A DNA stretch of 64,000 bases, from contig BDSI01000044.1 of assembly GCA_003117195.1 (NCBI GenBank), positions 375,952 through 439,951 on the forward strand, given 5' to 3'. A program made the translations under genes and the position numbers. The notes beneath the pieces were generated by a model. The model worked only from the letters and a program-made list of their open reading frames with translations. It made no database searches and was not told the origin of the DNA. The number at the start of each line of letters is the position of its first letter. Position 1 is the stretch's first letter. This DNA is from Eudorina sp. 2006-703-Eu-15. Taxonomy: Eukaryota; Chlorophyta; Chlorophyceae; Chlamydomonadales; Volvocaceae. Shown here piece after piece: positions 36,227 through 47,976 of this stretch.

Positions 36227-37013
36227 ATGTCAGTCGATCAGGAATCCCTGCGAAAAGCTCTGCAAAAGGAATCAGAGACATACCGCGGCCAACAAGCAGG
36301 TTTGTAGCTTGAATCGCCGACATGCGCGCTACGTGACTTTATTTACCTGAATCGGGCATATATTACACTCGGCAGAACTGCAGAAGCTAGCTGGTACCAA
36401 GAGGGATCTGACAGCACGCCACCAGGAGACGGAAACGGTGCTTGAGGTATGTATTGGGATGCACGGTGGCACAAGTGGTGTTTTGGCGGGACACGGGATC
36501 CCGGGGAGCGGCGGGGCAACGCGCTGCTCTGCATTGAGCAGGATAACCTTGAGAGAACTCCTAACTGGTGAAAACTGGCTCCCCAGGAGCTGAAGCTGCT
36601 AGACGACGACGCCAACGTCTTCAAGGCGGTGGGGCCCGTGCTTGTGAAGCAGGACCTCTTGGAGGCTCGTACGAACGTGACAAACCGGCTGGAGTTCATC
36701 AAAAAGGACATTGAGCGCGTGGATAACCAGATTAAGGCCGTAGAGAGCAAAATGCTGGACCGCGAGAAAGAGGTGAGGGGCATGTGGTACGACGAAACGT
36801 TGGCGATGACTGATACTGCTAGAATGGGCACACCGCCGCTGCTGGAAGACGCCCTAAGGCTACACTGCACGCGTGCAGCTATGCGCCAAGCCAGTGTGTG
36901 CGCGGGCACCCACCCTGTACGCACATGCGCACACTGCGTTATGCCGTTCGTGGCCCACGCAGATAATGAAGCTTCAACGGAAGCTGCAAGGCGCATCCGG
37001 AGCTTCGTCATGA
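36227..37013 (+). CDS. PFD6: Prefoldin subunit 6 (beta-type)
   Basis: Four exons, 36227-36299, 36376-36446, 36587-36772 and 36963-37013, give 126 residues in phase, the usual length for this subunit. The sequence follows the prefoldin beta pattern: an N-terminal coiled coil (ESLRKALQKESETYRGQQAE), the hairpin core TVLEELKLLDDDANVFKAVG, then PVLVKQDLLEARTNVTNRLE, then a C-terminal coiled coil (FIKKDIERVDNQIKAVESKM) ending LQRKLQGASGASS. PFD6 is one of the four beta subunits of the cytosolic hexamer that hands unfolded actin and tubulin to the CCT chaperonin. The stop is only 381 bases from the next start codon on the same strand. Confidence 0.96.
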
Positions 37014-37394
37014 TGGCCTGACATCGGCTGCGGTGGCGCTTGTTGTTGAGAAAGGGCTGGTGGACTATCCGTAACGGCGGCGCGTCGGGCCCGTCAGCCC
37101 CGTGGCGGTTTGGTGTTGGGGGTGTCTCGCTTGGATAGGTACCGTTGTTCGCTGGAACGATGAGCGTGATATATGACACTACGCGCCATCTCAACGCTGC
37201 AGAGTTGCTTGGTTTATGGCCGCTCCAGCGAGCTGGGATTTAACATCGGAGACGCGCGGTGCCGTACACGTACAATTTCGAGAAGCAGCTTACTTGTGAT
37301 GCTAACTCATGGGTAGTACATTCGTATGGTTCAGTGTACAGATGCGTCCCCCGTAGGTGCAGTCACGTAGACGTAGTCGGGCCAACCAGGAAAG
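37014..37394. other. Short intergenic spacer PFD6-FAM184
   Basis: A 381-base AT-richer spacer holding the PFD6 3' UTR and the FAM184 promoter/5' UTR. I see no TGTAA signal in it, so PFD6 may use a variant signal or the two transcription units may overlap. Confidence 0.4.
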
Positions 37395-40300
37395 ATGGCG
37401 GTGGCATCTGTGCCTAATATGCCAGACCTGCAGGTTTGTGGCGATATTCTTCTTGATGTTGTTTTTCGTTCAAATGTAGCCAACATTGGTTGTGTATGTT
37501 CACTCGCAGCTGCGTATGAGCAAGAAAATTGCGCAGTTGACGAAGGCAAGTCGTGTAGCGTTCGATATTCCTGCGATGCCTCGATACTGAATAAAGTTTC
37601 TGCAGGTTATTTACCATCTGAATAATAAGAACGAGGACAACGAACTTGACCTAGCGGAGCTCGCAGAACAATATGAAACGGAAATAGAGCAGATACTGAA
37701 GGATACGGCTGACAAAATTAACCATTTTAAGGTGCAACTTGACGCTGCGAACGATGCAGCTCGAATTGCGGAGCTGACCAAGGTGGGGCATGTGGGGGCC
37801 GCGGAAAAGGAATGTAGAGGGGTATGGAAACCACGTGTACCGTTTCTTGCAGCAAATTGAAGCGAAGTACGATGATGAGAGGCGCCGCTGCCTTGTGGAG
37901 ATCGAATCTATCCGAAAGGTACGTTCCAGGGGCCCCACGCCGTGGTTCGTTCACGGCGAGTGTCATCCCTGAGATTTCTCTCGCCCTTCCCCTCCCCGCG
38001 CTTGCGCATCCAAGCCCCTCTGTCATCCGCTTACTCGTTGTCGGAGTATGTTCGGTGATAGCCGGGGGCAGACCACCGCGCCGGACACGTAACCCCTGCC
38101 GACCCCTTTCACGCGGCCGGGGACCGCCCCACTGCCTTCACCTCGCAGCGAGCCTCAGAGAAGGAGTCAGCGATCCAGAAGGCGGCCACGAAGCAGATTG
38201 AGGGGCTTCAGACCCAGGTGGAGGAGCTGCAGCGGCAGCTGCAGGCGCGCATCAAGGAGGTCAACGACTTGTCCTCAGGCGCCAACGCCAACAACCAGGT
38301 GCGCCCATTTGGGTCCTGCGTACACATCGCGAGCCGCGGCGCGGGCTTGCTGCGTCCGCAGCCGGAGCCTTCCCCCGCCCTCGATTCTTCACCGGACCTT
38401 GGCTCTGGCAGCAGCGCGTTAAGGTCCGGCTGCAGCGCAATGTGAACATGTCGACCAAATCCCTCTATGGTTCCCCTCCTTGGAGTGCGCAGGAGCTGCA
38501 GGCGGCCCTGGCCCGCGCGCGGCAGGAGACGGAGGACGCGATCCAGACGCACAACAAGAAGTACAATGACATGCTGGCGGAGCGGATGCGGACGGAGGAC
38601 GCGCTGAACGAGCAGCTGGAGGCGCTGCGGAAGCAGCTGGAGGCCGCCAACCGGGCGCGCGAGCAGCAGGAGGCGGCGGACCGGGAGGCGCGTGCGCGCT
38701 GGGAACAGGAGAAAGCGGCTCTGGTGGAGGAGCGCAAGGTGCGCTGTCGCGGAGAGCTGAGCAGGCGCCGGCGGCGTGAGGGGCAATCCTGGCTTGCTGC
38801 CTGGGGCACCCAACACGGGTGGGCACGCATGGCCACAGGGACGAAAGACGGTCAGGTTTCGGTCTGAGACGCGTGTGTCGTGAGGGCGCTTGGCCGCACA
38901 CCACCGAGTATGCGGCAGCAAGGCAGCAGCGCAGGTGCTGGCGCTGTGCCAGTTCCGTCGGGGGCAAGGCGGGGACGCCTGGAGCGGGAGTTTTCAGTGC
39001 AGTGCCCTCAGTCTCTGAGGCCGCCACAAAAGGCCACAAAACACCCAACATGGCGAAAGGCGGCAGGTGGACGGTGGGGCGGTCGGCGACGCCGCGGTGC
39101 GTGTATGTTTAATGAGACGCCCACAGTGCGTGTATGTGTGTGACGGAGAGCGTTACGCAGTCGCCTGATCCGGGGCATGGCGGTTTCGCTCCGGCGGTGC
39201 GCCCCGCAGGCCAGTGACGCGAGCTGGAAGGGCAAGGTGGAGGCGCTGGTGGAGGAGGTGCAGCGGGAGAAGGCCGCGGGCAAGGAGGCTGCAAAGCGCG
39301 TCGCGGACGCCGCGGCGTCGGCGGATCAGGCGGCAGCGGCGCGGATCAAGGACCTGGAGGCGACGTTGGCGGGAGTGGAGGGTGCGCTGCAGGGCAACGT
39401 GGCCGAGGTGGCCAGGTGGGTCGGGCGCTGGGCTCAGGGACGAGGCAAGGCCGGGGCAGGGGCCATTGCCTCCGCTGTTACGACGGACTCATGGGGCGTT
39501 TCTGCGAGTCGTGCCACGCCCCTGAGCCAGCTGGTTTGGCCTGCGGGCCAGCAGGGTGTCGGCGGTGGCCTGTCAGCTCGCAGCCGCCACACAGGCGTCG
39601 GTGCTACCTGTATGGTGACTCCGGAATCCATGGGCGCGGCCTACGCGGCCTACATGGGAAGACCATTCGGTGAAACAGCTCTGCATGGCTGGGGCGCTCC
39701 CCTCACGACCGCAGGCTGGAGGACGAGCTGGCGGCACTCAAGTCGAGCAGCGCGGCCCAGGTGTCCGCCCTGGAGGAGAAGCTGACGGCGGCGCAGGAGC
39801 TCGCGGCGGCGCTGCGCGCGCAGCTGGAATCGACGGCGGCGGGTGCGGCGGGCGACAAGGAGACCTTTTCGGCGGCGGCAGCGGCGGCGCAGGCGGAGCA
39901 GCAGCGGCTATCGGCGGCCCTCAGCAAGGTGGAGGGCGAGCTCACGGAGACACGGAACCAGCTCAAAGCGGCCCAGGTGCGGTGGTTGGGGTTGTGCGGT
40001 CCTTGAGGTTAAACCAACAAACACGCCCGGGACGGTCGTTGTGCGAGGCGCAGAGCGGGGGGCGATGGTTACTGCATGTTGGTGCACGGTTAAGGAGACG
40101 GTGTGCCCTTCTCGCCGGGCAACCAGCTCGCCAAGCGCCGAGCGGTGTGAACAGAAATGGCGACGACCGAAACGCGGTGGGCGACCTGGCTACGTCAACA
40201 CATCGGTAATCGGAGCAGCCGATAACGCACGTGGGACGCCGGGGCTTGATACCTAACGGTTGTGGAGCACTTCACCGTGGGTTTTACGCGCAATGGATTC

Positions 40301-43300
40301 CTCCGTGTGGCGCCGGTTGGGTTCCTGGCCTGTCGCTGGCAGGCGGAGGTGGAGAGCCACAAGCAGCAGCTCACCAAGACGCGGGTGGACGGCGACGCGG
40401 TGGCGGGGCAGCTGCGCAGCCGGGTGGCGGCCCTGGAGGAGGAGCTCAAGCGGGCGGTGGCCATGGGGCAGAGCGACGCGCAGGACGCCGCGAACAAGGT
40501 GAAACCGGCCGCTAGGGACACCCCTAAACCCTACACCCCCCCTGTGAAAGCCCCCCCAGTGAATGGGGCCGGGTCTATAAGCCGGTCCATTGGTCATGGA
40601 CGACACGGTTTGGCCTGTGGCCAGGATGTGTGATGGGGGCTCTGCGTTCTGCGGTGCGGTGGATGATAGCCCAGATGGTGAATACTGTGTACCGGGAAAG
40701 GGGCGGGTTGGTTTGGTTTTGTTCGGTTTTAGTACGATTGGGTTCTTTCCGTGTCACCAAGGGATCACATGACGATGCGCATGCGGTTCCCACAATGCGC
40801 ATCGCCGCCATGGGAGCCAGGACAGGGTGTAGAGAAATCGAAGTTCAGCTTAATGAAAGGGGCCAGGGTCGATTGTGTCCGGGGCCGACGGGCCCGGGCC
40901 GGCTTACCGGAACAGAGGTCCTTGCAGCGCGTGTCTCACGAAGCCGGCACTGCTGCCCACACGTGAGGTTCCTTGCGGCGGTGTCTCGCGGCGCAGATGC
41001 GGGAACAGTACGAGAGGAAGCTTGCGGAAGCGGTGGAGGCCGCCAAGAAGGCGGCGGAGGCCGCGCAAGCGGAGCGCGAGCAGCTGCTGGAGCAGGCGCG
41101 CAAGGACGCGGCGCTGCGGCTGGCGGGGGCCGAGGGCTCAGCCAAGAGCCAGCTGGACGACCTGCGCAAAAAGTGGGTGGCGGGACTCGCTGCGGCACAC
41201 GCTGGCGGCTGCGCTTGCACCGCCTCGTCAGCTCATCATGCACAGCAGGCCGAGTGGCGGGGGCCGGCTGTGGTTCGGTTCATCGTGTGTCTCTAAGGTT
41301 TAGGGTTTACACGGCCTGGTTGCGCTGCAACCCGCAAGTGGCCTCCCTGTTATTGAGCTTGTGCGTTCGGGTTGCAGCGGGTTTAAGCGGCAACGGCGGC
41401 GGTTGCAGCAGGCCGTGTTTCCTTCACAGGGGTTCAGACGCCGACACCCGTCCCAAGAGAGCATTCAGCAGTCGGACTGGGGTGCAGCCAAGGGAGGGCA
41501 TTGCGGGGACCAGCGCTTGCCTGTCCGTCTGCCTTGTTTGTTGGTGCCGCGCACACCCACCGCATCACGCCCTGCCGTCGGTTGCGCATGCGGCGACGCT
41601 TGGACCGTCACGCTATATGCAATCCGTCCTCAGGACGGAGCAGGAACGCTCGGCCCTGGAGGCCGCCCACGCGGTGGCGCTGGCGGAGGCGCAGGCGGCG
41701 CGGGAGGACCTGCAGCGGCGGCTGGCGGCGGCGGAGGCGGCGGGTGCGGAGGAGCGGAAGGCCAAGGAGGCTCTGGCGGCGGAGCTGGCGGCCCTGAAGC
41801 AGCAGCTGGATGCCGCCGGCAAGGACGCCAGCTCCACCAAGGTACAAACCGGTACCTCACCTAGTGTTTCTCGCCGGGTGTGTCTGGGCTGTTATTTTAT
41901 TTAACCCCAACTTCAGGACCCACGTAGGCTCTCGCGATGCCGGAGAATCGGGGGTTGCCTCGTCGCGATGCCGGACCGCGTGGTTTACCGCTGTAGTTCG
42001 TTCGTACCCGTCCCTGCCCTTCCTGCCATGACTGGCCATCCCCGTACCCGCAGCATCTTTGTCGATCCGCCGGGGTCATGCTGGGTTCTTGCCGCTCGGC
42101 AGGCTCGGCGCCGCACGGTACATGATTGGGCTTTGCGGGTGCGGATGCCCCTTTTGGCGCCCACAGATGCTGCGGTGACGGTCCCTGCCCGCGGTGCCCG
42201 GTGCCTGTCCGCCACAGGACCAACTGGAGTCGCGGGTCAAGGCGCTGACCGCCAGCGAGGCGGCCCTGAAGGACGACCTGGCCAAGAGCAAGACGGCGCT
42301 GGCGGCCTCGGAATCTCAGTCCGCCGAGCGGCTGAAGCAGCTGACGGCGCTCAAGCAAGAGCTGGAGGCGGCCACAAAGAAGGTGGGCCGTGCCGCTGAA
42401 TTTCTTGGCGGTGCTACAGCGAAAGCCCGAACGGCTGGTACCGTGAGCCTCTTTCAAATGTATGGTTACAGAGGGGCAGGTGGCAGGTCAAGCGCAGTAG
42501 TGAACGTACGGATGTGCGGCGGCATGCATCAGCCTGCGCTTCCGCTCTCCAGTCCCCACTCCCCGCGGCCCCCGCTGCCACCACCGCACCCTCCGCGCTG
42601 AAGCGCCTTCGCGGTCCGCCTCCCAGGATCCCACTGCATCCCGGGCTCTACCCGGGCCTGCAAATCGTCCTTGCAGCCACATCTAACGTCCTGCTGTCCC
42701 TCTCTCCCTCCCTCTCTGTCTCCCTCTCTGTCTCGCTCTCTGTCTCCCTCTCTGTCTCCCTCTCTGTCTCCCTCTCTGTCACCCTCTCTGTTTCCTTCTC
42801 TGTCTCCCTCCCTCCCTCTCTCCCTCTCTCTCTCCGTCTCTGTCTCCCTCCCTCTCTCCCTCCCTCTCTCCCTTCATCTCTCCCTCCCTCCCTCTGTCCC
42901 TTCCTCTCTCCCTCCCCCTTCTCTCCCTTCCTCTCTCCTCCTCTCGTTCGCGCGTCACCCTGCGTGCCTTCCCCCCGCTCGTCCGCCCAGGCGGAGGAGG
43001 ACCGCAAGGCCGCCTCCGCACTGCTGTCCGGCGAGGTGGCGCGGCTGATGGCGGAGGGAGAGTCCAGGCTGCGGCAGGCGCGCATGGAGGCGGAGGCGCA
43101 CCTGACGGCGGAGCTGTCGGCGCTGCGCGGGCAGCTGAGTGCCGCGGGCGGGGCGGCGGAGGCGGCGCTGCGGGGCCAGATGGACGACCTGCGGCGCCGG
43201 CTGGAGGCGGACATGGAGGCGCAGCGGAAGAAGATGGAGGCGGAGGCGGAGGCGCTCAAGGAGGCGCACGCAAAGGTGCGGACTGGACTGTTGGGGTGTT

Positions 43301-45326
43301 GGGATGAGGGCAGGGAGGCTGCGGTTGCCGGTTGGAGCTCAGTGCAGGCAGGGGGCCAGGGGCCGATGTCAGTGCGTTGGGGGCGTTGGTATGTGACCCG
43401 GTCCGCTGCCCTACCTCGGGCGAGTCGTGCGCACGACCGCTGAGACCTCGCCTTTTTCGGTGAGGGCGTGAGGCGTCCGTTGCTCTCGGAAGGGGTTCCT
43501 GGCGGAGGGGTGCGGGAGCGATGCCCCGACACACCCGACACACCCGCTGTCGGCCGACGCGGACCAGCGCACATGCACGCCCTTGCCGTCGGTGCCGTGC
43601 AGGAGTTGGATGAGCTCCGGAAGAAGCACGAGGCGAAGATCGAGGAACTTCTTGCCGCCAACGCGGACGCCATGGCCACCGCCTCCGAGATGGCCGCCAG
43701 CAGCCAGGTGCAGGCGGAGGAGCGCCTCCGCGCCGAGATGGCGGCGGCGGTGGCGGAGGCGGAGGCGCGAGGCCGCGAGGCGGCGGAGGCGCTGCGGAAG
43801 GAGCTGACGGAGGAGCTGACGGCGGAGCGCGAGCGTGCGCTGGCGGAGGCGGCGGAGCGGCAGCGCGCGGCGCTGGAACGCGCTGCGGCGGAGGCGCGGG
43901 CGGAGCGGGAGAAGCTGGAAGTGCACCACGCGACCGTGGAGAAGTCCCTGGCGGAGCAGAAGGCGCACGAGCTGGACGTGGCCGCGAAGGTGGGCTGGGT
44001 TAAGTGGCGTTGTACTGCGTGCGGTAGCGGATCCGGGTTGCACTTGAGACCGTGAAAGCTGGATGTCCGGGTGCCGTATCGTACGGAGACACAGGAGCGG
44101 ACGGCTGCCGCCTCACGAAGGTGGGGGCAGGTGTGGGATTTCAGGTTTTGAGTAACTGGACAGCGCGTCGGACAGCGCGTCGTGCTGAAGAGCGGACGGC
44201 AAACTACATACGGGTAATAGTGGGTTGTGTTTGGTTTTTCGGCGGGTCAACGTGTCGGTAACGCCGGTCTAGGTCACAACGAAGCACTGCGGGACTTGCT
44301 GCTGTCCGGTCGTCCGTCGCCGTCCGAGGTCACCCCTGCGACCCTCGGCTGCGCATGGAATAGCCTTTGTCTGGGGTGCGGTAGGTTATGAGACGTCGGC
44401 GGCGCAAGTTCCCAGCGGGGGATGAGAAGGCCGGTGACTGTTGCTTCATATATTGCTTAAATGATGTTACAGCGGACCCGCGGGTCATCGGCGACAGCCG
44501 CAGCCTCCGCACATTCCTTTATGAGGACTGGGCGCTGTGTGTGGTGCTTTGAGCGTTTTGGTTTCCTGAAATCTGGACCGTGACGTGGTCTGCCATGCAG
44601 GCCCATGCCGCGGCGCTGGCGGCCGCCAACAAGCGGCAGGAGGACTCGCTTGCGACCGTGAAATCCGCCCACGGGACCGAGCTGGCGGCCCTGCGCGGGC
44701 AGCTGGAGCGGGCCGACCGGGCCACCGCTGAGGTGGCCAAGAAGGCGTCGGTGCTGGAGACCGAGCGCGCGGCGCTGTCCGACAAGGTGGAGCAGCTGAC
44801 CGCCGCCCTGGCCGCCAAGGCCGCCGAGATGGCGGACACGGTGTTCAAACTCAAGCAGGACGCGGCGGCGGAGCGCGATAAGCTGCTGGCGTCCTACAAG
44901 GCGGACAAGGAGGTGCTCGTGGCGGAGAGCGAGCAGCTCGCGTCGCAGCTGCGGCAGCAAATGGCGTCGGCGGCGGCGGACGCGGAGGAGCGGTACGGCA
45001 CTCTTGAGGCGTCGTACAGTGAGCTGCGGCTGCGGTTTGACGCGCGCGAGTCGCGCGAGGAGGACGTCCGGCGGATCGGCGAGCTGGAGGCGGCGGTGCG
45101 CAAGCTGGAGGAGCTGGTGCGCAGCAGCGAGGAGCGCATGGCGCAGCTGCGGGCGGAGCTGCTGCTGCGGGAGGAGAACTACAACAAGCACTTCAAGAAC
45201 GGCGGCGCGGGCGAGAAGGTCCTCAACGTCGACTCGGCGCTGCACGCCAAGAACGATGTGGTGGATTGGATGCTGGGCAACAAGAACAAGGGCGGGAAGG
45301 GTGGGCCGGGCTCGGGCAGGAAGTGA
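37395..45326 (+). CDS. FAM184-family long coiled-coil protein
   Basis: Fifteen exons in phase give 1,094 residues: 37395-37433, 37510-37545, 37606-37782, 37853-37918, 38149-38298, 38493-38738, 39210-39415, 39715-39976, 40343-40498, 40997-41172, 41634-41841, 42218-42382, 42991-43275, 43603-43989, 44601-45326. The N-terminus joins PDLQ, LRMSKKIAQLTK and VIYHLNNKNED, then EQYETEIEQILKDTADKINH, matching the conserved N-terminal block of animal FAM184A/B. Nearly everything after residue 80 is Ala/Glu/Lys/Leu-rich heptad coiled coil without a motor or other globular domain. The C-terminus has the conserved RAELLLREENYNKHFKN and a Lys/Gly-rich end. Intron 2 (60 bases) uses a GC donor (AAG|GCAAGT). 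FAM184 function is not established; a cytoskeletal or ciliary scaffold role is inference. Confidence 0.87.
42687..42960. repeat. CT-rich (TCTC/TGTC/CCTC)n tract in FAM184 intron 12
   Basis: About 270 bases of almost pure pyrimidine on the sense strand, built from 8-base units like CTCTCTGTCTCC. It ends about 30 bases before the acceptor of exon 42991-43275. It reads as long low-complexity frames on either strand (Ser/Pro/Leu or Arg/Glu), which are not genes. Confidence 0.95.
44461..44510 (-). repeat. Dispersed repeat copy D, in FAM184 intron 14
   Basis: On the minus strand: CTGTCGCCGATGACCCGCGG then GTCCGCTGTAACATCAT. It contains the perfect palindrome GACCCGCGGGTC (44475-44486) and is nearly identical to the copies at 52921-52971 and 60349-60400. 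It lies about 90 bases before the last exon. Confidence 0.85.
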
Positions 45327-47976
45327 GGAGGGCAGCGGGGTCGGGGCGGGGGTCCTTGCGGGGCCGGTGGGGCCGGTGGGGGGACCGGCGCGGACCGGAT
45401 GGGCAGATAGAGGGGGTAGAAGAGAGAGACCAGGAGTCCGACACGACCCGGCGGGGCTGTACCGCACTAGGGACTGTTTCCTGTTTATACACAGCGTCAC
45501 GACAGGCAGCCGATCATGACAGGAAGCCGATTATGACAGAAAGCCGATCATGACTGATATTCGAGGGTAGGAACAGGTGGTTGGGGTTTTCAGTTCCTTG
45601 GTGTAGCTGTGCCTTAGGCAAAGGGCAGTCACGCGGCGTGACGCTGGGGAAGGGGGATAGCAGGGGCGGGCAGGGGCACGTCGTTGGTGGGGGTGGTGAG
45701 GTTGTGGTGGTGGCGGCGGTGGGGGTGGTGGTCATCAGCGGCTCGCCTGTGGGCGCCCTCAGCACGCGCAATGTCGGACTTGAGGCAGAGCAGCTCTCGT
45801 AGCGAGCGAGGTGGCCACCAGGGCCGACACCGTGCCGTCGAAGCCCAATGAAGTGCGGTGGTGGTGCTTCAGCCCATGGTGGCAGCTCTGTGACCAGACG
45901 CGCAGAGTTCGGTAGCTAGCTAGCCAGCTCAGCCCGGTATGGTTTCTCCATTTCCCGGCTGAGCTCCGCAGCCTCCCCCGTGTACATACGACATTTTTGA
46001 CATCCTCCTCCCCAGGATAAGTAGGGTTAGCAATCCGCACTGCGGGGTTTACCACATGCAGTAACGCCCAGGTCGGCCCGGGTCGGTGTGGTGAACTATG
46101 AACGAGGGCAGCGTGCTTGCTACCGCGTTGCAGTTGCAGGGAGGGTTATCGATGAATGGCGCTGCTGTGCATGTGCAGCTCTCACGCTCTGCTGGTTTGC
46201 GCGGAGGCTGCGCAATGACGGTGAGATCGCTGGTACCGTATCCGGCACGGCCGCGAGCTCCTGTTTTAACCCTGGGACCCAGAAACACCTCCGTTTGTCA
46301 CTGGACTATGTATAGGACCTTTCCAATGTATCGCGATCATGGTGTAAGTGCGCAGTCCTGGGTAGGGGGTTATGAGATGAGGCGCCTACGAGCTATCTGG
46401 TCCCGTTGGAACGCCCGGTGGAACGCCCTAAGGGTCCATCTTGTAACGGTCATGACCGATACACTGCATCAGCGCTGCGGGAGAGACATCCCCAGCATGC
46501 CCCTCCTGGTGATGATCAGTGTCGTGATTGGGCCATGGGGGCTTACAATCCGGATGTTGCGTGGCAGGTATCCATGCGAGGGCGCGCCGTGTCCATAGCG
46601 GATGTGACGGCACGGTTTGGGCGAGGCGCACGTTCCCGTGACGCGGGGGGCCGCGGTACCGTAACAGTAACTCGATAACCCATGGTTGAAGCCCTCAACA
46701 GCACACGAGTATGAGTTCGTAGCACCCCAGGAGCGTAAACACCCTTGCCGGTCAGGTAGGTGTTAGCGGTTTCCGTTCCCCAGCGGCCGGGTCGGTTCAT
46801 GCTGCGGCTGAAGGGGCAGGCACCTCATCGCAGCCATTCCAAGAGCCCGCGCCGTGTGTCGTGCGTGCATCCCGACACGTAAGTCCGTATCTTGCAGATA
46901 GCTACAGATGGCATAGAGACGTCCCGTTTGGAACCCAGCGGGTTCCATTCAAGGGCCTTGCGACCCCCCAAAATCTTCCTCCTGAGGTACTGAAAAGCTG
47001 CGCGAAAAAGGGCGTGTGCAGGAGCTTGACAGCTGCAGCACTGTGCAGCAGACGTGCGATCCTCATCGAAGCGAAGTTTATAGTAATCAATTCCACATGC
47101 ATTTATTTGCATTTGAGGGAATGGCCAGCTGTATACTTTAACGCATTGGGCATGTATCGGTCAGCGTACGACCCGCGGTTCACAGGCGTAGCCATGCATA
47201 ACAGTTGGAAGACGACTGTGCGCTGCTTTCAAAACTTTTGCTGTGTGCATCGCATTATCTTGGGTGACGTTTGGCATTTTCATCACAGAACAGCCGCGAC
47301 ATTGCATATCGTGGAGCTTTTGTGTTCTGAGGACGACAGGGCACGACTCAGTGTGACGTCGTGTGCCGGCAACTTTCATTAATGAAGCGTCTGATAGTGG
47401 TCCAGGCACTTTCAAATGCCCAGTCGTACAATGGATTCTCTTGCTGGGCTGAACCAGGCTGAACCAACCCCGTGTGAGCTGCCCCGCCTCGAAGCTGTTC
47501 AACCCGATCTGGCCAGATACTGCCGTGACTGCAAGCTCAGCATGAGTTAATCGCCCTTGTAAGGGTCCATTGTAAGTGCAGGTCACACTCGCGCACAGAG
47601 TAGTCTAACTGTGCTGTAATGCTGCGACAAAAGCAGTAGCCGCCTGGCTGCTCTTGACAACAACACCAGCGTTGTTTCGGTGCTCCGTTACGCCAACCGC
47701 GCGAGAGTCATTTCGAGCCTTCGGCTGCTTGATCACCGCGCGCGGTCACTGCGGTCCTCTTCGCGGAGTATTGCAGGACCCGAGACATCCAATTGCCAAG
47801 TCGCAAGTGCGACGGTCTGGGCGCAGGTGCTTGGCGCGCGGACGCGTGGCCACGCCGCGAGCGCCTCCGTTTTCAGATCTGGCCCTTCCAAACCTGAGCC
47901 AGCAGCAAGCCTACTTCATTAGCCTTAACTATCATCATCTTCTTCTCTTCATCGCTCGTAGTCAAGGAGCATAAGG
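45327..47976. other. Intergenic interval, no gene supported
   Basis: About 2.65 kb between FAM184 and PLATZ. A 17-base unit (GCCGATCATGACAGGAA-like) is repeated three times at 45508-45556. A GGGTCCATCTTGTAACGGTC stretch at 46432 resembles pieces at 29064 and 29161. The last ~300 bases are probably PLATZ promoter and 5' UTR. No ORF here has protein-like composition. Confidence 0.4.

Noticed and set aside
42648..43679. 343-codon minus-strand ORF rich in Arg/Glu repeats
   Set aside because: It is the antisense reading of a CT-rich intronic tract and two FAM184 coding exons; the FAM184 exons join in phase and match a known family.
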